Source: Vulcanimicrobiota bacterium (GTDB lineage Bacteria; Vulcanimicrobiota; Vulcanimicrobiia; Vulcanimicrobiales; Vulcanimicrobiaceae). Taken from it: a stretch of 15,477 bases of DNA. Of this stretch, positions 1-7,379 are shown piece after piece. Every line of letters starts with the position of its first letter. The first letter of the stretch is position 1. A model generated the notes under the pieces. That model saw nothing but the letters and a program-made list of their open reading frames with translations, made no database searches and was not told the origin of the DNA. Location: contig JABEUW010000133.1 in assembly GCA_013043945.1 (NCBI GenBank), forward strand, positions 1-15,477, given 5' to 3'. The position numbers were made by a program, and so were the translations under genes.

Positions 1-75
1 CCCTGCGTAATCGAACTCCGCGGCCTGACCGATCACGATCGGTCCGGAGCCGATGACAAGAATATTCCGGCGCAT
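1..75 (-). CDS. carB: Carbamoyl-phosphate synthase large subunit, N-terminal 25 residues (cut by window edge)
   Basis: Only the first 25 codons lie in the window. They read as the start of the first ATP-grasp half of CarB: the ILVIGSGPIVIGQAAEFDYAG stretch is nearly invariant in the family, with the nucleotide-binding glycine-rich turn GSGPIVIGQ. CarB uses ammonia from the CarA glutaminase, bicarbonate and two ATP to make carbamoyl phosphate for pyrimidines and arginine. The ATG at 75 is the only plausible start, because an in-frame stop lies at 97-99 and no other start codon intervenes. This gives an N-terminus several residues shorter than the usual one (which resembles MPKRTDIKS before the motif). 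No clear ribosome binding site precedes it. It follows pdxH by 65 bases on the same strand and is probably the last or a late gene of this transcription unit. The identity is secure; the complete gene cannot be judged. Confidence 0.95.
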   Translation of the reverse strand, partial: MRRNILVIGSGPIVIGQAAEFDYAG

Positions 76-140
76 GCTAGGGAAGGCGGATTGGCTTCAA
101 ACGGTCGAGAGTCCTGGAAGCGCTCCCCGGATGCTCGATC

Positions 141-785
141 TTACGGCTGAAGTCGCACGCGCACCCAACCATCGCGCTCGCGTTGGTAGCGGAGGCGATC
201 GTGCATGCGATTGGTTCGCCCTTGCCAGAATTCCATCGAGCGCGGGACGATGAGAAAGCCTCCCCACGAGTGCGGCCGTTCGATCTCCTCCTCGGCGAAG
301 CGCTCCTCGAAGTGCGCCATCCGTTCGTCGAGCACGGTACGCGACTCTACCGGTTCGCTCTGCTCCGAGGCCCACGCGGCGAGCCGATGGCCGCGCGGAC
401 GCGACGCAAAATAGAGATCGGACTCGTCTTCGTCGATGCGCTGCACGTCGCCCTCGATACGAACCTGCCGCTCGAGCGCCGCCCACCAAAAGGTCGCAGC
501 GGCGACCGGGCGAGCGATCAACTCGCGCCCCTTCCGGCTATCGTACGACGTAAAAAAGCGAAGCCCCCGGTGATCGAGGCCGCGCAAAAGGACGATCCGC
601 AGGCTCGGGCGCCCTTCCTCGCCGACGCTCGCGAGCGCCATCGCGTTCGGTTCGGCGATCTGCGGGTGCGCTGCGTAGGCTTCGTCGAGCCAGCGTTGCA
701 GCTCGACGATCGGATCGTCGGCGAGTTCGCTCTCGCGAAGTTCGCCCCGTTCGTACGACGTGCGGCTCGAGGAAATCTCTTTCAC
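141..785 (-). CDS. pdxH: Pyridoxamine/pyridoxine 5'-phosphate oxidase
   Basis: A 214-residue, full-length PdxH, the FMN-dependent cytosolic enzyme that oxidises pyridoxine or pyridoxamine 5'-phosphate to pyridoxal 5'-phosphate. Visible family signatures are RIVLLRGLDHRGLRFFTSY (about 63-81), the FMN and phosphate-binding SRKGREL (83-89), ASRPRGHRLAAWAS (127-140), the substrate and FMN motif EFWQGRTNRMHDR (185-197), and the terminal VRVRLQP, which resembles the usual RLxP end. The start is a GTG at 785-783 that overlaps the TGA of the VWA gene (GTGA). A good Shine-Dalgarno stretch (GGGAAGGG) sits a few bases upstream. PdxH is not known to work with MoxR/VWA systems, so its place between the VWA gene and carB looks like operon convenience; a functional link is unproven. 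Confidence 0.95.
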   Translation of the reverse strand: MKEISSSRTSYERGELRESELADDPIVELQRWLDEAYAAHPQIAEPNAMALASVGEEGRPSLRIVLLRGLDHRGLRFFTSYDSRKGRELIARPVAAATFWWAALERQVRIEGDVQRIDEDESDLYFASRPRGHRLAAWASEQSEPVESRTVLDERMAHFEERFAEEEIERPHSWGGFLIVPRSMEFWQGRTNRMHDRLRYQRERDGWVRVRLQP

Positions 786-1702
786 GGTACCCTTCCCAAT
801 CCCAGTGCGGCGAGAGCGGCGAGCGCGAGCAAGAGCGCTCCCACGAATGCCGTGCCTAACGAAACGTCGACACTCTTTCGTTCGAACGACGTGACGCGCC
901 CCAAGGCGCCGAGCGCTCCGCGCAGTTCCGAAGCATTCTCGACGCGCACGAATCGCCCCCCGCTCGCGCGAGCATAGGCGCGAAGCGCCGCTTCGTCGAT
1001 CCCCGCGGCCTCGCTCGTCCCCGGTATCAGGGAGCCCGAATTCGTGCCAATGCCGACGGTGTCGACCTTAATGCCGCGTTCGCCGAGTGAGGATGCCGCG
1101 GCGAATGGATCGATGCCGGTATTATTCACGCCGTCGGTGACCAACACGACGGTACGCGGCCCCCGCTGCCCGAGGAGCGAACCGGCGAGTGCGAGTGCAT
1201 CGCCGATCGCCGTTGGGCCATTGGGTGCGGGAAGCGTATCGAGCGCCGCAATCGCCGTCGAGTGCCGCGCCGTCAGCGGCTGCACCACCGATGCAGCTCC
1301 CGAGAATGCGACGACGGCGACGCGCTCGCCGCTCGCCATCTCCTGAATGAAGCGCGTCGCCGCGGCGCGCGCTGCGAGTGCGCGCGTCGGCACGATATCG
1401 GTCGAGGCCATCGACCCCGAGGTGTCGATGCAGAGAACGACCGCACCGTCGTGGATCGGCACCGGCAACATGAGGTGTGGCCGCGCGAGCGCGATCCCCG
1501 CCAAGGCGAGCCCCACAATCCATACCGCGCGCAGCAGAGCGCTCGGAAGGTCGCGCTCGCCGAGCGTGCGCCGAAGAAAGGCAAGATCGGAGTATGCGAG
1601 ATCGCGCGCATCGCGGACGCGCCGCGCTCGCTCGAGCGACCAGATGCCGAACGCCACGAGCAGTGCCGCGACGAGCAAGAATGCCGGCGAACCGAGAGTC
1701 AA
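782..1702 (-). CDS. BatA-like membrane protein with von Willebrand factor A domain
   Basis: About 306 residues. Hydrophobic segments near residues 8-23 and 58-73 would anchor it, followed by a VWA domain with an intact MIDAS metal site: DTSGS at 93-97, a threonine in the PNGPTAIGDAL segment, and the aspartate in VLVTDGVNN. A last transmembrane helix lies at the C-terminus (FVGALLLALAALAAL). This layout of two N-terminal helices, VWA domain and one C-terminal helix is that of BatA/BatB (aerotolerance) proteins, which partner MoxR ATPases. I chose the TTG at 1702: it overlaps the DUF58 stop as TTGA and has a GAGGGGAG ribosome site at normal spacing. A longer in-frame reading to 1789 would only overlap the DUF58 gene. 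The VWA face probably projects outside the membrane or into the periplasm. The function is inferred from the family and operon; the substrate is unknown. Confidence 0.88.
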   Translation of the reverse strand: MTLGSPAFLLVAALLVAFGIWSLERARRVRDARDLAYSDLAFLRRTLGERDLPSALLRAVWIVGLALAGIALARPHLMLPVPIHDGAVVLCIDTSGSMASTDIVPTRALAARAAATRFIQEMASGERVAVVAFSGAASVVQPLTARHSTAIAALDTLPAPNGPTAIGDALALAGSLLGQRGPRTVVLVTDGVNNTGIDPFAAASSLGERGIKVDTVGIGTNSGSLIPGTSEAAGIDEAALRAYARASGGRFVRVENASELRGALGALGRVTSFERKSVDVSLGTAFVGALLLALAALAALGLGRVP

Positions 1703-2535
1703 TCGAACGCTCCCCTCGGAATGCCGAAGGCCTCCGCGAGCGCCCCCACTCCATCGCTCTCGTCGAGAATACCGGTCCGCCAGCCACAACGACGGAGGCG
1801 CCGCAGCAGCCCCTCTTCACGCTCGATGCTCGCGCGCCGATATGCATCGCGCTCGCGTCGCCCGAACCAGCGTAGCAGCCGCTCCCCGCTCTCCACATCG
1901 ACGAGTTTCGCAAAGCCGTGAAGCGGAAAATCCTCCAGCCACGGATCTCGAGCGAGACAGAACGTTCCATCGAAACGCCGAGCGATCTCGGCGAGCCGCA
2001 CATCGTCGCAACGCTCCGCGGCAGAGGCATCGGTGACCACGAGGAGCGCGGCTCCTCGCGGTAAGGTCGCTCCGGCGATATCGAGCAACGCATTGGGATC
2101 GAACGCGCCCTCCGGCTCTCCGCGCAACGCCTCTCGTGCGAGCGCCGCACCCTCGCGTCCCGCGCGCGCTCGCTCCGGAACCGGCCCGTGCGCGAGGATC
2201 GCTATCGCACGATCTTCACCCGAGCCCGCGCCGAACCAGGCTGCGATCGCATCGTCGGCTGCCTCTGCGAGTGCGCGCCGGCGACCGAGCGACATCGATC
2301 GCGAGCGATCGCAGATGGCGGCGAAGACGAGCGCGATATCCTCGAGCATCACGCGCGTTTGCAACACCCCACTCCGCGCGGTCGCCGCCCAATCGATACG
2401 CCGCGTATCGTCTCCGGCAACGTATCCGCGCAACTGCGCGAATTCGTACCCATCTCCTCGCGAACTCGTCGGCGAACCGCCTCCGAACAGACGCGGACGA
2501 TGACGACCCCGAAGAAGCGCCTCGCGCAACGTCAC
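1699..2535 (-). CDS. DUF58 domain protein of a MoxR/Bat-type operon
   Basis: About 278 residues, carrying the DUF58 signature GDDTRRIDWAATARSG (from about residue 41), which includes the conserved acidic-Arg-Ile-Asp-Trp core. After it the chain has a VWA-like fold: AAICDRSRSMSLG resembles a degenerate metal-ion site, and LLVVTDASAAERCDD matches a later VWA strand. There is no signal peptide or transmembrane helix, so it is probably cytosolic or membrane-associated. DUF58 proteins are almost always encoded next to MoxR ATPases and VWA membrane proteins; their molecular role is unclear, with adaptor or chaperone-like roles proposed. The start is taken as the GTG at 2535-2533, overlapping the moxR stop (GTGA). 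A further 12 residues would be possible but would lie inside moxR. The gene joins the VWA gene by a TTGA overlap. Confidence 0.88.
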   Translation of the reverse strand: MTLREALLRGRHRPRLFGGGSPTSSRGDGYEFAQLRGYVAGDDTRRIDWAATARSGVLQTRVMLEDIALVFAAICDRSRSMSLGRRRALAEAADDAIAAWFGAGSGEDRAIAILAHGPVPERARAGREGAALAREALRGEPEGAFDPNALLDIAGATLPRGAALLVVTDASAAERCDDVRLAEIARRFDGTFCLARDPWLEDFPLHGFAKLVDVESGERLLRWFGRRERDAYRRASIEREEGLLRRLRRCGWRTGILDESDGVGALAEAFGIPRGAFD

Positions 2536-3455
2536 GGCACGCGAACGCCCGCGATCGTGCGCGCGATCCACAATGTCGGCGAGAGCCCCTCCAAGGAGAG
2601 GCGATGCGTAAAGGCGATGCGATGTCGTAATACCGGAAGGGCGACGCTACGAATATCGTCGGGTTCTACATAGTCGCGTCCACGCAGTAGGGCCCGAGCG
2701 CGCGCACAGTTGACCAATGCTAAACTCGCGCGAGGGCTCGCTCCGCTGGCGACGTAGGGCGACTCTTGGCGCGTTGCCATGACGAGATCGACGACGTATC
2801 GGTGTAATTTCATATCGACGTGAACCGCGCGAGCCTGCGCGCGCCACCTGGCGACATCCTCGAGCGTTGCCACCCGTTGAGGAAGCGGGGTCTGCGCGAA
2901 TGCATAACGATCGAGGATCTCGAGCTCTTCTTCTTCGCTTGGATATCCGAGATCGATTTTTAACAAAAAGCGATCCATCTGCGCGAGCGGCAACGCGTAC
3001 GTGCCGTCGTTATCGAGCGGATTCATCGTCGCGAGAACGACGAACGGATCGGGCAGGGCGTGGCTTTCGAGCCCGATCGTTACTTGACGCTCTTGCATCG
3101 CCTCGAGCAGAGCGCTCTGCACCTTCGCCGGAGCGCGGTTGATCTCGTCGGCGAGAACGATATTGGCAACGATCGGTCCGAGGACGGTGTCGAAGCGAGA
3201 GCTTTGCTGATCGAAAATGCGCGTTCCCACGATATCGGCCGGTAAGAGGTCGGGGGTAAACTGAATGCGTTTGAACGTTGCGTCCAACGATGCGGCGAGC
3301 GCTCGACACGCTAACGTCTTGGCGATCCCCGGCGGCCCCTCTAACAGGGCATGCCCGTCGGCGATTAAGGCCAGTGAGAGGCCCTCGATCGCCGCATCCT
3401 GCCCGACGATCGTCGACTTGAGGGCTCGTTCGACATCGCGAGGAGTCGCGCTCAT
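2532..3455 (-). CDS. MoxR-family AAA+ ATPase
   Basis: A 307-residue MoxR-type AAA+ ATPase. The Walker A motif is GPPGIAKT at 40-47, in the MoxR style with alanine before lysine. Walker B is IVLADEINRAP (about 99-109), followed by KVQSALLEAMQERQVT and a sensor 1 region ATMNPLDNDGTYALPLAQMDRF, all typical of MoxR. The C-terminal lid holds the conserved ASPRASLALVNCARARALLRGRDYVEPDDI stretch. MoxR proteins are thought to act as chaperones that assemble or activate partners, often with VWA proteins. The ATG at 3455 is chosen because it overlaps the upstream stop (ATGA) and has a strong GGAGG ribosome site seven to eight bases away; a longer reading to 3485 has no such support. It is the ATPase engine of the four-gene block between carA and pdxH. 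Confidence 0.94.
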   Translation of the reverse strand: MSATPRDVERALKSTIVGQDAAIEGLSLALIADGHALLEGPPGIAKTLACRALAASLDATFKRIQFTPDLLPADIVGTRIFDQQSSRFDTVLGPIVANIVLADEINRAPAKVQSALLEAMQERQVTIGLESHALPDPFVVLATMNPLDNDGTYALPLAQMDRFLLKIDLGYPSEEEELEILDRYAFAQTPLPQRVATLEDVARWRAQARAVHVDMKLHRYVVDLVMATRQESPYVASGASPRASLALVNCARARALLRGRDYVEPDDIRSVALPVLRHRIAFTHRLSLEGLSPTLWIARTIAGVRVP

Positions 3456-4357
3456 TGTAGAACCTCCGCGAACGCGGCGTCGCACGTTCGAATAGCACTT
3501 TGCAAGTCGTCATCGGTGGTAAAGGCCGCTCGCTCCAGCGCTCGCAGGAGCGGCATGAGGTCGCGATCCGTATCGTGGAGCCGTTCGAGTACGTCGGAGA
3601 GCGTCTCACGTGCGTTCGCGCCGACGAGCGAACGCACGGCGACGCGAACCGAACGCACGACCGCGCGCGTCGGCTCCGCTCGCAGAACGAGCGCTGCGTC
3701 GCGCAAACGTTCGTTGCGCGTTTGCTCCTCGACCGGTGCCGCAACGGCGATCGGCGCGACCTCGATCGGTTCGACGCGCGGAGATCGACGACGATAGAGG
3801 AGTCCGAGCGCCACCACACCGGCGAGAGCCAACAGCCCCCCGGTTACCAGCACCGTTCGCTCCAGGATGGGAACGATATTCCCGACCGCGCTTCCGAGCG
3901 TCGCAAACGGCTGCAGCGCCCCCCCGCGCACGACGATCGTCAGTGCGTTACTGGAATATTGCTCCGCTTCTCCGGTCCGTGCGTCGATTGCATCGAGCGT
4001 CGCCGGAGCGAGTTCGATCGGTCCCGTTCGCTGTGCGCGCACGGTCAAGGTTTCGCGATAGATGCTCTCACCGTTCGCGTGGGAGATCGAGCGTTCGTCG
4101 CCGCGTAATTCTAACTGCGAGAGAATCGGGAGGGTTACCGTGTCGATGCGGCGGACGTTTCCGCGAACCGTTAGAACGATCGTCAGGGCGAAGGCGCGAT
4201 CGATCGTCGGCGATACCGGCTGCGCCGACATCGTAAAACGTTCGACATTCAAACGCGGGAGACTCTGTGCGGCGCTTACTTGCGGCAACAGCAAACACGA
4301 GAGCGCCGCAACGGCGATACCGAGTTTTACGCGAACGCGCGAGCGCGATCTAGCCAC
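3452..4357 (-). CDS. BatD-like exported membrane protein
   Basis: About 301 residues when read from the GTG at 4357. The N-terminus is a convincing signal peptide: a basic MARSRSRVRVK stretch, the hydrophobic core LGIAVAALSCLLL, and a likely cleavage near VSAA-QS. The next 120 residues or so are beta-rich, with a pattern like the Ig-like repeats of BatD (RFALTIVLTVRGNVRRIDTV and IYRETLTVRAQRTGPIEL type strands). One transmembrane helix follows (about 168-187), then a roughly 110-residue cytoplasmic helical tail. This signal/Ig-like/TM/tail design and the position directly before moxR fit a shortened BatD-like subunit. Family membership rests on architecture and context, not on strong motifs. 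The start overlaps the end of carA by 31 bases and has no good ribosome site, so coupling to carA translation is likely. The stop overlaps the moxR ATG. Confidence 0.75.
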   Translation of the reverse strand: MARSRSRVRVKLGIAVAALSCLLLPQVSAAQSLPRLNVERFTMSAQPVSPTIDRAFALTIVLTVRGNVRRIDTVTLPILSQLELRGDERSISHANGESIYRETLTVRAQRTGPIELAPATLDAIDARTGEAEQYSSNALTIVVRGGALQPFATLGSAVGNIVPILERTVLVTGGLLALAGVVALGLLYRRRSPRVEPIEVAPIAVAAPVEEQTRNERLRDAALVLRAEPTRAVVRSVRVAVRSLVGANARETLSDVLERLHDTDRDLMPLLRALERAAFTTDDDLQSAIRTCDAAFAEVLQ

Positions 4358-5412
4358 GTTGCAAAGAGCCGCTGTGCATCCCGAGGCCCCGGCGAGGCTT
4401 CGGGATGAAACTGTACGGCTTCGATCGGCATCGTACGATGTGCGAAGCCTTCGTTCGTGCCGTCGTTGAGATTGGTCATCGTTGCTTCGAGTTCGTCGGG
4501 GAGTGAACTCGCATCGACGGCATAGCCGTGATTGTGTGCCGTTACGATCACTTCGTCGCGACGCAGATCCTTGACCGGTTGGTTCCCGCCGCGATGCCCG
4601 TACGGCAATTTGTAGGTGCGCGCACCGTAGGCGAGCGCGAGCAATTGATGGCCGAGGCAGATGCCGTAGAGTGGAACCTGGCCCAGTAACGAACGAAGCG
4701 TTTCGATCGTCGACGCGAGGTCGGTGGGGTCCCCGGGCCCCGGTGAGACGAGCACCATTGCGGGATCGTTCGCAAGAATCTCTTCGGCAGTCGCGTCGAA
4801 GGGAACGACGGTCACCTCTGCGCCGAGTGCCGCCAGGTCGCGCAAAATTGCGCGCTTCACCCCGCAATCGACCAGCGTTACCCGCGTGCCGCCGCGGAGC
4901 CCCTCGACGTGCGCCACGCGCGCGGCGACGCTCGGCACGAGATCTTTGGTCGTCGCACTCCGCACGAACTCCGATAAACGCCGTTCGGCAGCGAGGATCT
5001 CCTGGGCGCCGACCGCGAGCGCGGCCCAGATCGTTCCATGCTCGCGTAAGGCGATCGTAATCGCCCGCGTATCGGCCTCGACCATCGTCGGAACGCGTTG
5101 AGCGTCGAGCCAAGCGGGCAGCGATTCTTTCGACAGATAGTGCGAGGGATGGTACGAGATCCGCTTGACGATAGCGCCGGCGACGCAGGCGCGCCCGTAT
5201 TGGGCAGCGCTGCCGCTGATCCCATAGTTTCCGATCATCGGGTAGGTGAAGGTCAGGAGTTGCCCGGCATAGGAGGGATCGGTGAGCGCCTCTTCATAGC
5301 CCGTCATTCCGGTATAAAAGACCGCTTCTCCGAGCGCGGTTCCGGTACTCGCGAGCCCAACGCCGTCGAAGCGCGAACCGTCGGCGAGAAAGAGAGCGGC
5401 GGGGTGAGGCAT
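4327..5412 (-). CDS. carA: Carbamoyl-phosphate synthase small (glutaminase) subunit
   Basis: A 361-residue, complete CarA. It hydrolyses glutamine and channels ammonia to CarB. The N-terminal CarA domain shows GEAVFYTGMTGYEEALTDPSYAGQ (about 28-51) and TYPMIGNYG. The C-terminal class I glutamine amidotransferase domain has the nucleophile Cys252 in YGICLGHQLL, preceded by the LVSPGPGDP loop, and His336/Glu338 in VQFHPEASPGP. KLPYGHRGGNQPV and HNHGYAVD are also diagnostic. The start is taken at the ATG at 5412 (MPHPAALFLADGSRF). A GTG two codons upstream is an alternative; neither has a clear ribosome site. Its partner carB lies about 4.3 kb downstream on the same strand, beyond five other genes, rather than next to it. 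It is divergent from marC across 45 bases. Confidence 0.97.
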   Translation of the reverse strand: MPHPAALFLADGSRFDGVGLASTGTALGEAVFYTGMTGYEEALTDPSYAGQLLTFTYPMIGNYGISGSAAQYGRACVAGAIVKRISYHPSHYLSKESLPAWLDAQRVPTMVEADTRAITIALREHGTIWAALAVGAQEILAAERRLSEFVRSATTKDLVPSVAARVAHVEGLRGGTRVTLVDCGVKRAILRDLAALGAEVTVVPFDATAEEILANDPAMVLVSPGPGDPTDLASTIETLRSLLGQVPLYGICLGHQLLALAYGARTYKLPYGHRGGNQPVKDLRRDEVIVTAHNHGYAVDASSLPDELEATMTNLNDGTNEGFAHRTMPIEAVQFHPEASPGPRDAQRLFATWLDRARAFA

Positions 5413-5422
5413 CGTCACAGAG

Positions 5423-5435
5423 GGTTTGGCAAACC
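5423..5435. repeat. Short perfect inverted repeat between carA and marC
   Basis: GGTTTG and CAAACC form six-base arms around a single G in the 45-base gap between the divergent carA and marC starts. It could be a small operator serving one or both genes. Arms this short can arise by chance, and no matching -10/-35 pair was recognised beside it. Confidence 0.3.
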
Positions 5436-5457
5436 GAAGCTCGATCCCTCGGCGGTA

Positions 5458-6090
5458 ATGGACTGGCATTTTACGGCGACGGCGTTCGCCACCGCATTTA
5501 CCATCGTGGATCCTCTGGGCATGATCCCCTTTACGATGGCGACCACCGCCCATCTACCGCGCGAGAAACGCGGCCGGATCGTCGACCAGGCGGTTCTCGT
5601 TGCAGCGGTCGTCATGGCGGCGATGGGGCTCGTCGGCCCTGCGGTGCTCTCCTATCTCGGCATCACGCTCCCGGCATTCACGATTGCCGGCGGGATGCTG
5701 CTCTTTCTCATCGCGATCGATATGCTCTTCGCGCGCCCGACCGGAGCACGCGGTACCGAGGACGAGGAGCGCGCTGCGAGCGCCGCCGAGAACCCGGCCG
5801 TCTTTCCGCTCGCGATTCCGATGATCGCGGGGCCGGGGACGCTGGCAACCGTCCTCCTCCTCGTTAGTCTCGCCGCCGGCTCGCCGACACGAATTCTCTC
5901 GACGATCGTCGCCTATGCCGCCGCACTCGTCGTGACCTGGCTCTGCATGCGCGGAGCTGCGCGCTTTCTCCATCGCATCGGCACGACCGGAATTCACGTC
6001 GTATCGCGCGTCCTCGGTATCGTGCTCGCGGCGCTCGCCGTTCAATTCGTCATCAACGGTCTATTGCAGACGCCGCTCTTCCACCACTAG
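5458..6090 (+). CDS. MarC-family integral membrane protein
   Basis: A 210-residue membrane protein with about six hydrophobic segments. Two MarC hallmarks are visible: TIVDPLGMIPF (15-25), the counterpart of the family NPxGxxPxF motif, and PLAIPMIAGPGTLATVLLL (117-135), which holds the conserved P-x-IAGPG turn. A charged cytoplasmic loop (about 93-112, TGARGTEDEERA) separates the two halves, as is usual. MarC proteins were once linked to multiple antibiotic resistance, but that role was not upheld and the transported substrate is unknown. The ATG at 5458 places the first motif at its normal distance from the N-terminus; upstream in-frame sequence lies antisense to carA and is non-homologous. 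The gene sits alone on the plus strand between pyrC and carA, and its TAG stop shares a CTAG with the pyrC stop. Confidence 0.9.
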   Translation: MDWHFTATAFATAFTIVDPLGMIPFTMATTAHLPREKRGRIVDQAVLVAAVVMAAMGLVGPAVLSYLGITLPAFTIAGGMLLFLIAIDMLFARPTGARGTEDEERAASAAENPAVFPLAIPMIAGPGTLATVLLLVSLAAGSPTRILSTIVAYAAALVVTWLCMRGAARFLHRIGTTGIHVVSRVLGIVLAALAVQFVINGLLQTPLFHH

Positions 6091-7376
6091 GCTCGGTTCG
6101 GAGGATCCTCTGCTCGGTACGCGATGCGTCCGGCGACCACCGTCGCTTCGATACGCCGTGGAAGCTCCCAGCCTTCAAACGGGGTCGCGCGCCCCTTCGA
6201 TGCAAAAGCCGAGGAGTCGACGCGCCACGCTCGCTCTGAAAACATCGTTATATCAGCAGGCGCTCCGATCGCGAGGCTTCCCCCGGGGAGCTGGAGCAGC
6301 TCGGCCGCACGCGTACTGCAGAGTGCGACGAAATCGATCATCGCCAGATCGGGAAGTGCGCGTGCGTATGCGCCGACCGCGATCTCCAAACCGCTGAAGC
6401 CGACCGCGGCGCGAGCGAGATCGCCGCTCTTCTCCGCATCGGTATGCGGTGCGTGATCGCTGGCAAAGAAATCGATCGCTCCATTACGGACGGCATCTCG
6501 TAACGCTCGCGCATCGGCAGCGCTCCGCAGCGGCGGATTGACCTTCGCACGCGCGCCCAATTCTTCGATCGCTTCATCGGTGAGCAACAGATGATGCGGC
6601 GTGACCTCGCAGGTGACGCGAGCGTTGCGCTCGCGCGCCCACGCGACCAATTCCATGCTCCGAGCGGTCGAAAGGTGCGCGACGTGCAGGCGCGCTCCTA
6701 CCTCGAGGCCGATCACGAGATCGCGCGCCACGATACTCTCCTCGGCCGAGGCGGGGCTACCGAGCAGCCCGAGCCGCCGAGAGACGACTCCCTCGTTCAT
6801 CACGCCGTCGCCTTTGAGGGCGGCATCTTCGGCATGCACGATTGCGAGGCGGTCGAGCGGTGCGAGCGCGCGCATCACGTCGCGCATCACTCGCGCATCG
6901 GCGACCGTACTGCCGTCATCGGAGAACGCCACCGCTCCCCCTCGCACGAGCGATCCATAATCGAGGATATCGCGACCCGCTCGCGCTCGCGTCATCGCCG
7001 CAATCGGAAAGATGCGAGCGAGAATTCCGCGTTCGCGATTCGGGTGAGGAAACGACACCCGCGCCAGCATCTCGAGATCGTCGATTGCCGGTTCGGTATT
7101 GGGCATCGCGCAAAGGGTGGTAAAGCCGCCTCGCACCGCAGCAGCGCTCCCCGAAGCGAGCGTCTCTTTCGCTTCGAATCCGGGCTCGCGTAGGTGGACG
7201 TGGGCGTCGATGAATCCCGGCGCGACCACCCACCCTCCTGCGTCGATCGTCTCTTCGCCGGCGCGCGCGCGGAGGTGCTCGCCGATCTCGACGATCCGTT
7301 CGCCTTCAACGCGAAGATCGCGCAGGGCGTCGATGCGCTGTCGCGGATCGACGATGCGACCACCTCGTACGAGCAT
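6087..7376 (-). CDS. pyrC: Dihydroorotase, type I
   Basis: A 429-residue zinc amidohydrolase that cyclises carbamoyl aspartate to dihydroorotate, step three of pyrimidine synthesis. The metal site is intact: His59, His61 and the substrate Arg63 in GFIDAHVHLREPG, an aspartate in FSDDG (153-154) as used by type I enzymes in place of a carboxylated lysine, His181 in IVHAED, His231 and His234 in LHVAHLS, and the catalytic aspartate 307 in FFASDHAPH. ATLCAMPNTxP-like TTLCAMPNTEPA (86-97) binds substrate. The length and motifs place it with the long type I (Bacillus, Aquifex) class, so it is not a non-catalytic PyrX homologue. The ATG at 7376 begins three bases after the pyrB stop. The TAG stop is the mirror of the marC stop in a shared CTAG. 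Confidence 0.96.
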   Translation of the reverse strand: MLVRGGRIVDPRQRIDALRDLRVEGERIVEIGEHLRARAGEETIDAGGWVVAPGFIDAHVHLREPGFEAKETLASGSAAAVRGGFTTLCAMPNTEPAIDDLEMLARVSFPHPNRERGILARIFPIAAMTRARAGRDILDYGSLVRGGAVAFSDDGSTVADARVMRDVMRALAPLDRLAIVHAEDAALKGDGVMNEGVVSRRLGLLGSPASAEESIVARDLVIGLEVGARLHVAHLSTARSMELVAWARERNARVTCEVTPHHLLLTDEAIEELGARAKVNPPLRSAADARALRDAVRNGAIDFFASDHAPHTDAEKSGDLARAAVGFSGLEIAVGAYARALPDLAMIDFVALCSTRAAELLQLPGGSLAIGAPADITMFSERAWRVDSSAFASKGRATPFEGWELPRRIEATVVAGRIAYRAEDPPNRA

Positions 7377-7379
7377 CGC

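Noticed and set aside
76..140. Regulatory leader or small gene between pdxH and carB
   Set aside because: The 65 bases show no convincing hairpin, ribosome site or open frame; I see nothing specific in them.
183..977. Long plus-strand open frame opposite pdxH and the VWA gene
   Set aside because: The product is arginine/proline/alanine-rich without family motifs, and it lies antisense to well-supported genes; it is a shadow typical of GC-rich DNA. Similar long frames elsewhere (for example 1122-2150, 3010-3819 and 6992-7960, minus strand) were set aside for the same reason.
4358..5113. N-terminal extension of the BatD-like protein back to 5113
   Set aside because: The extra 250 or so residues are low-complexity arginine-rich sequence inside carA in another frame; the signal peptide at the GTG 4357 start is clear.
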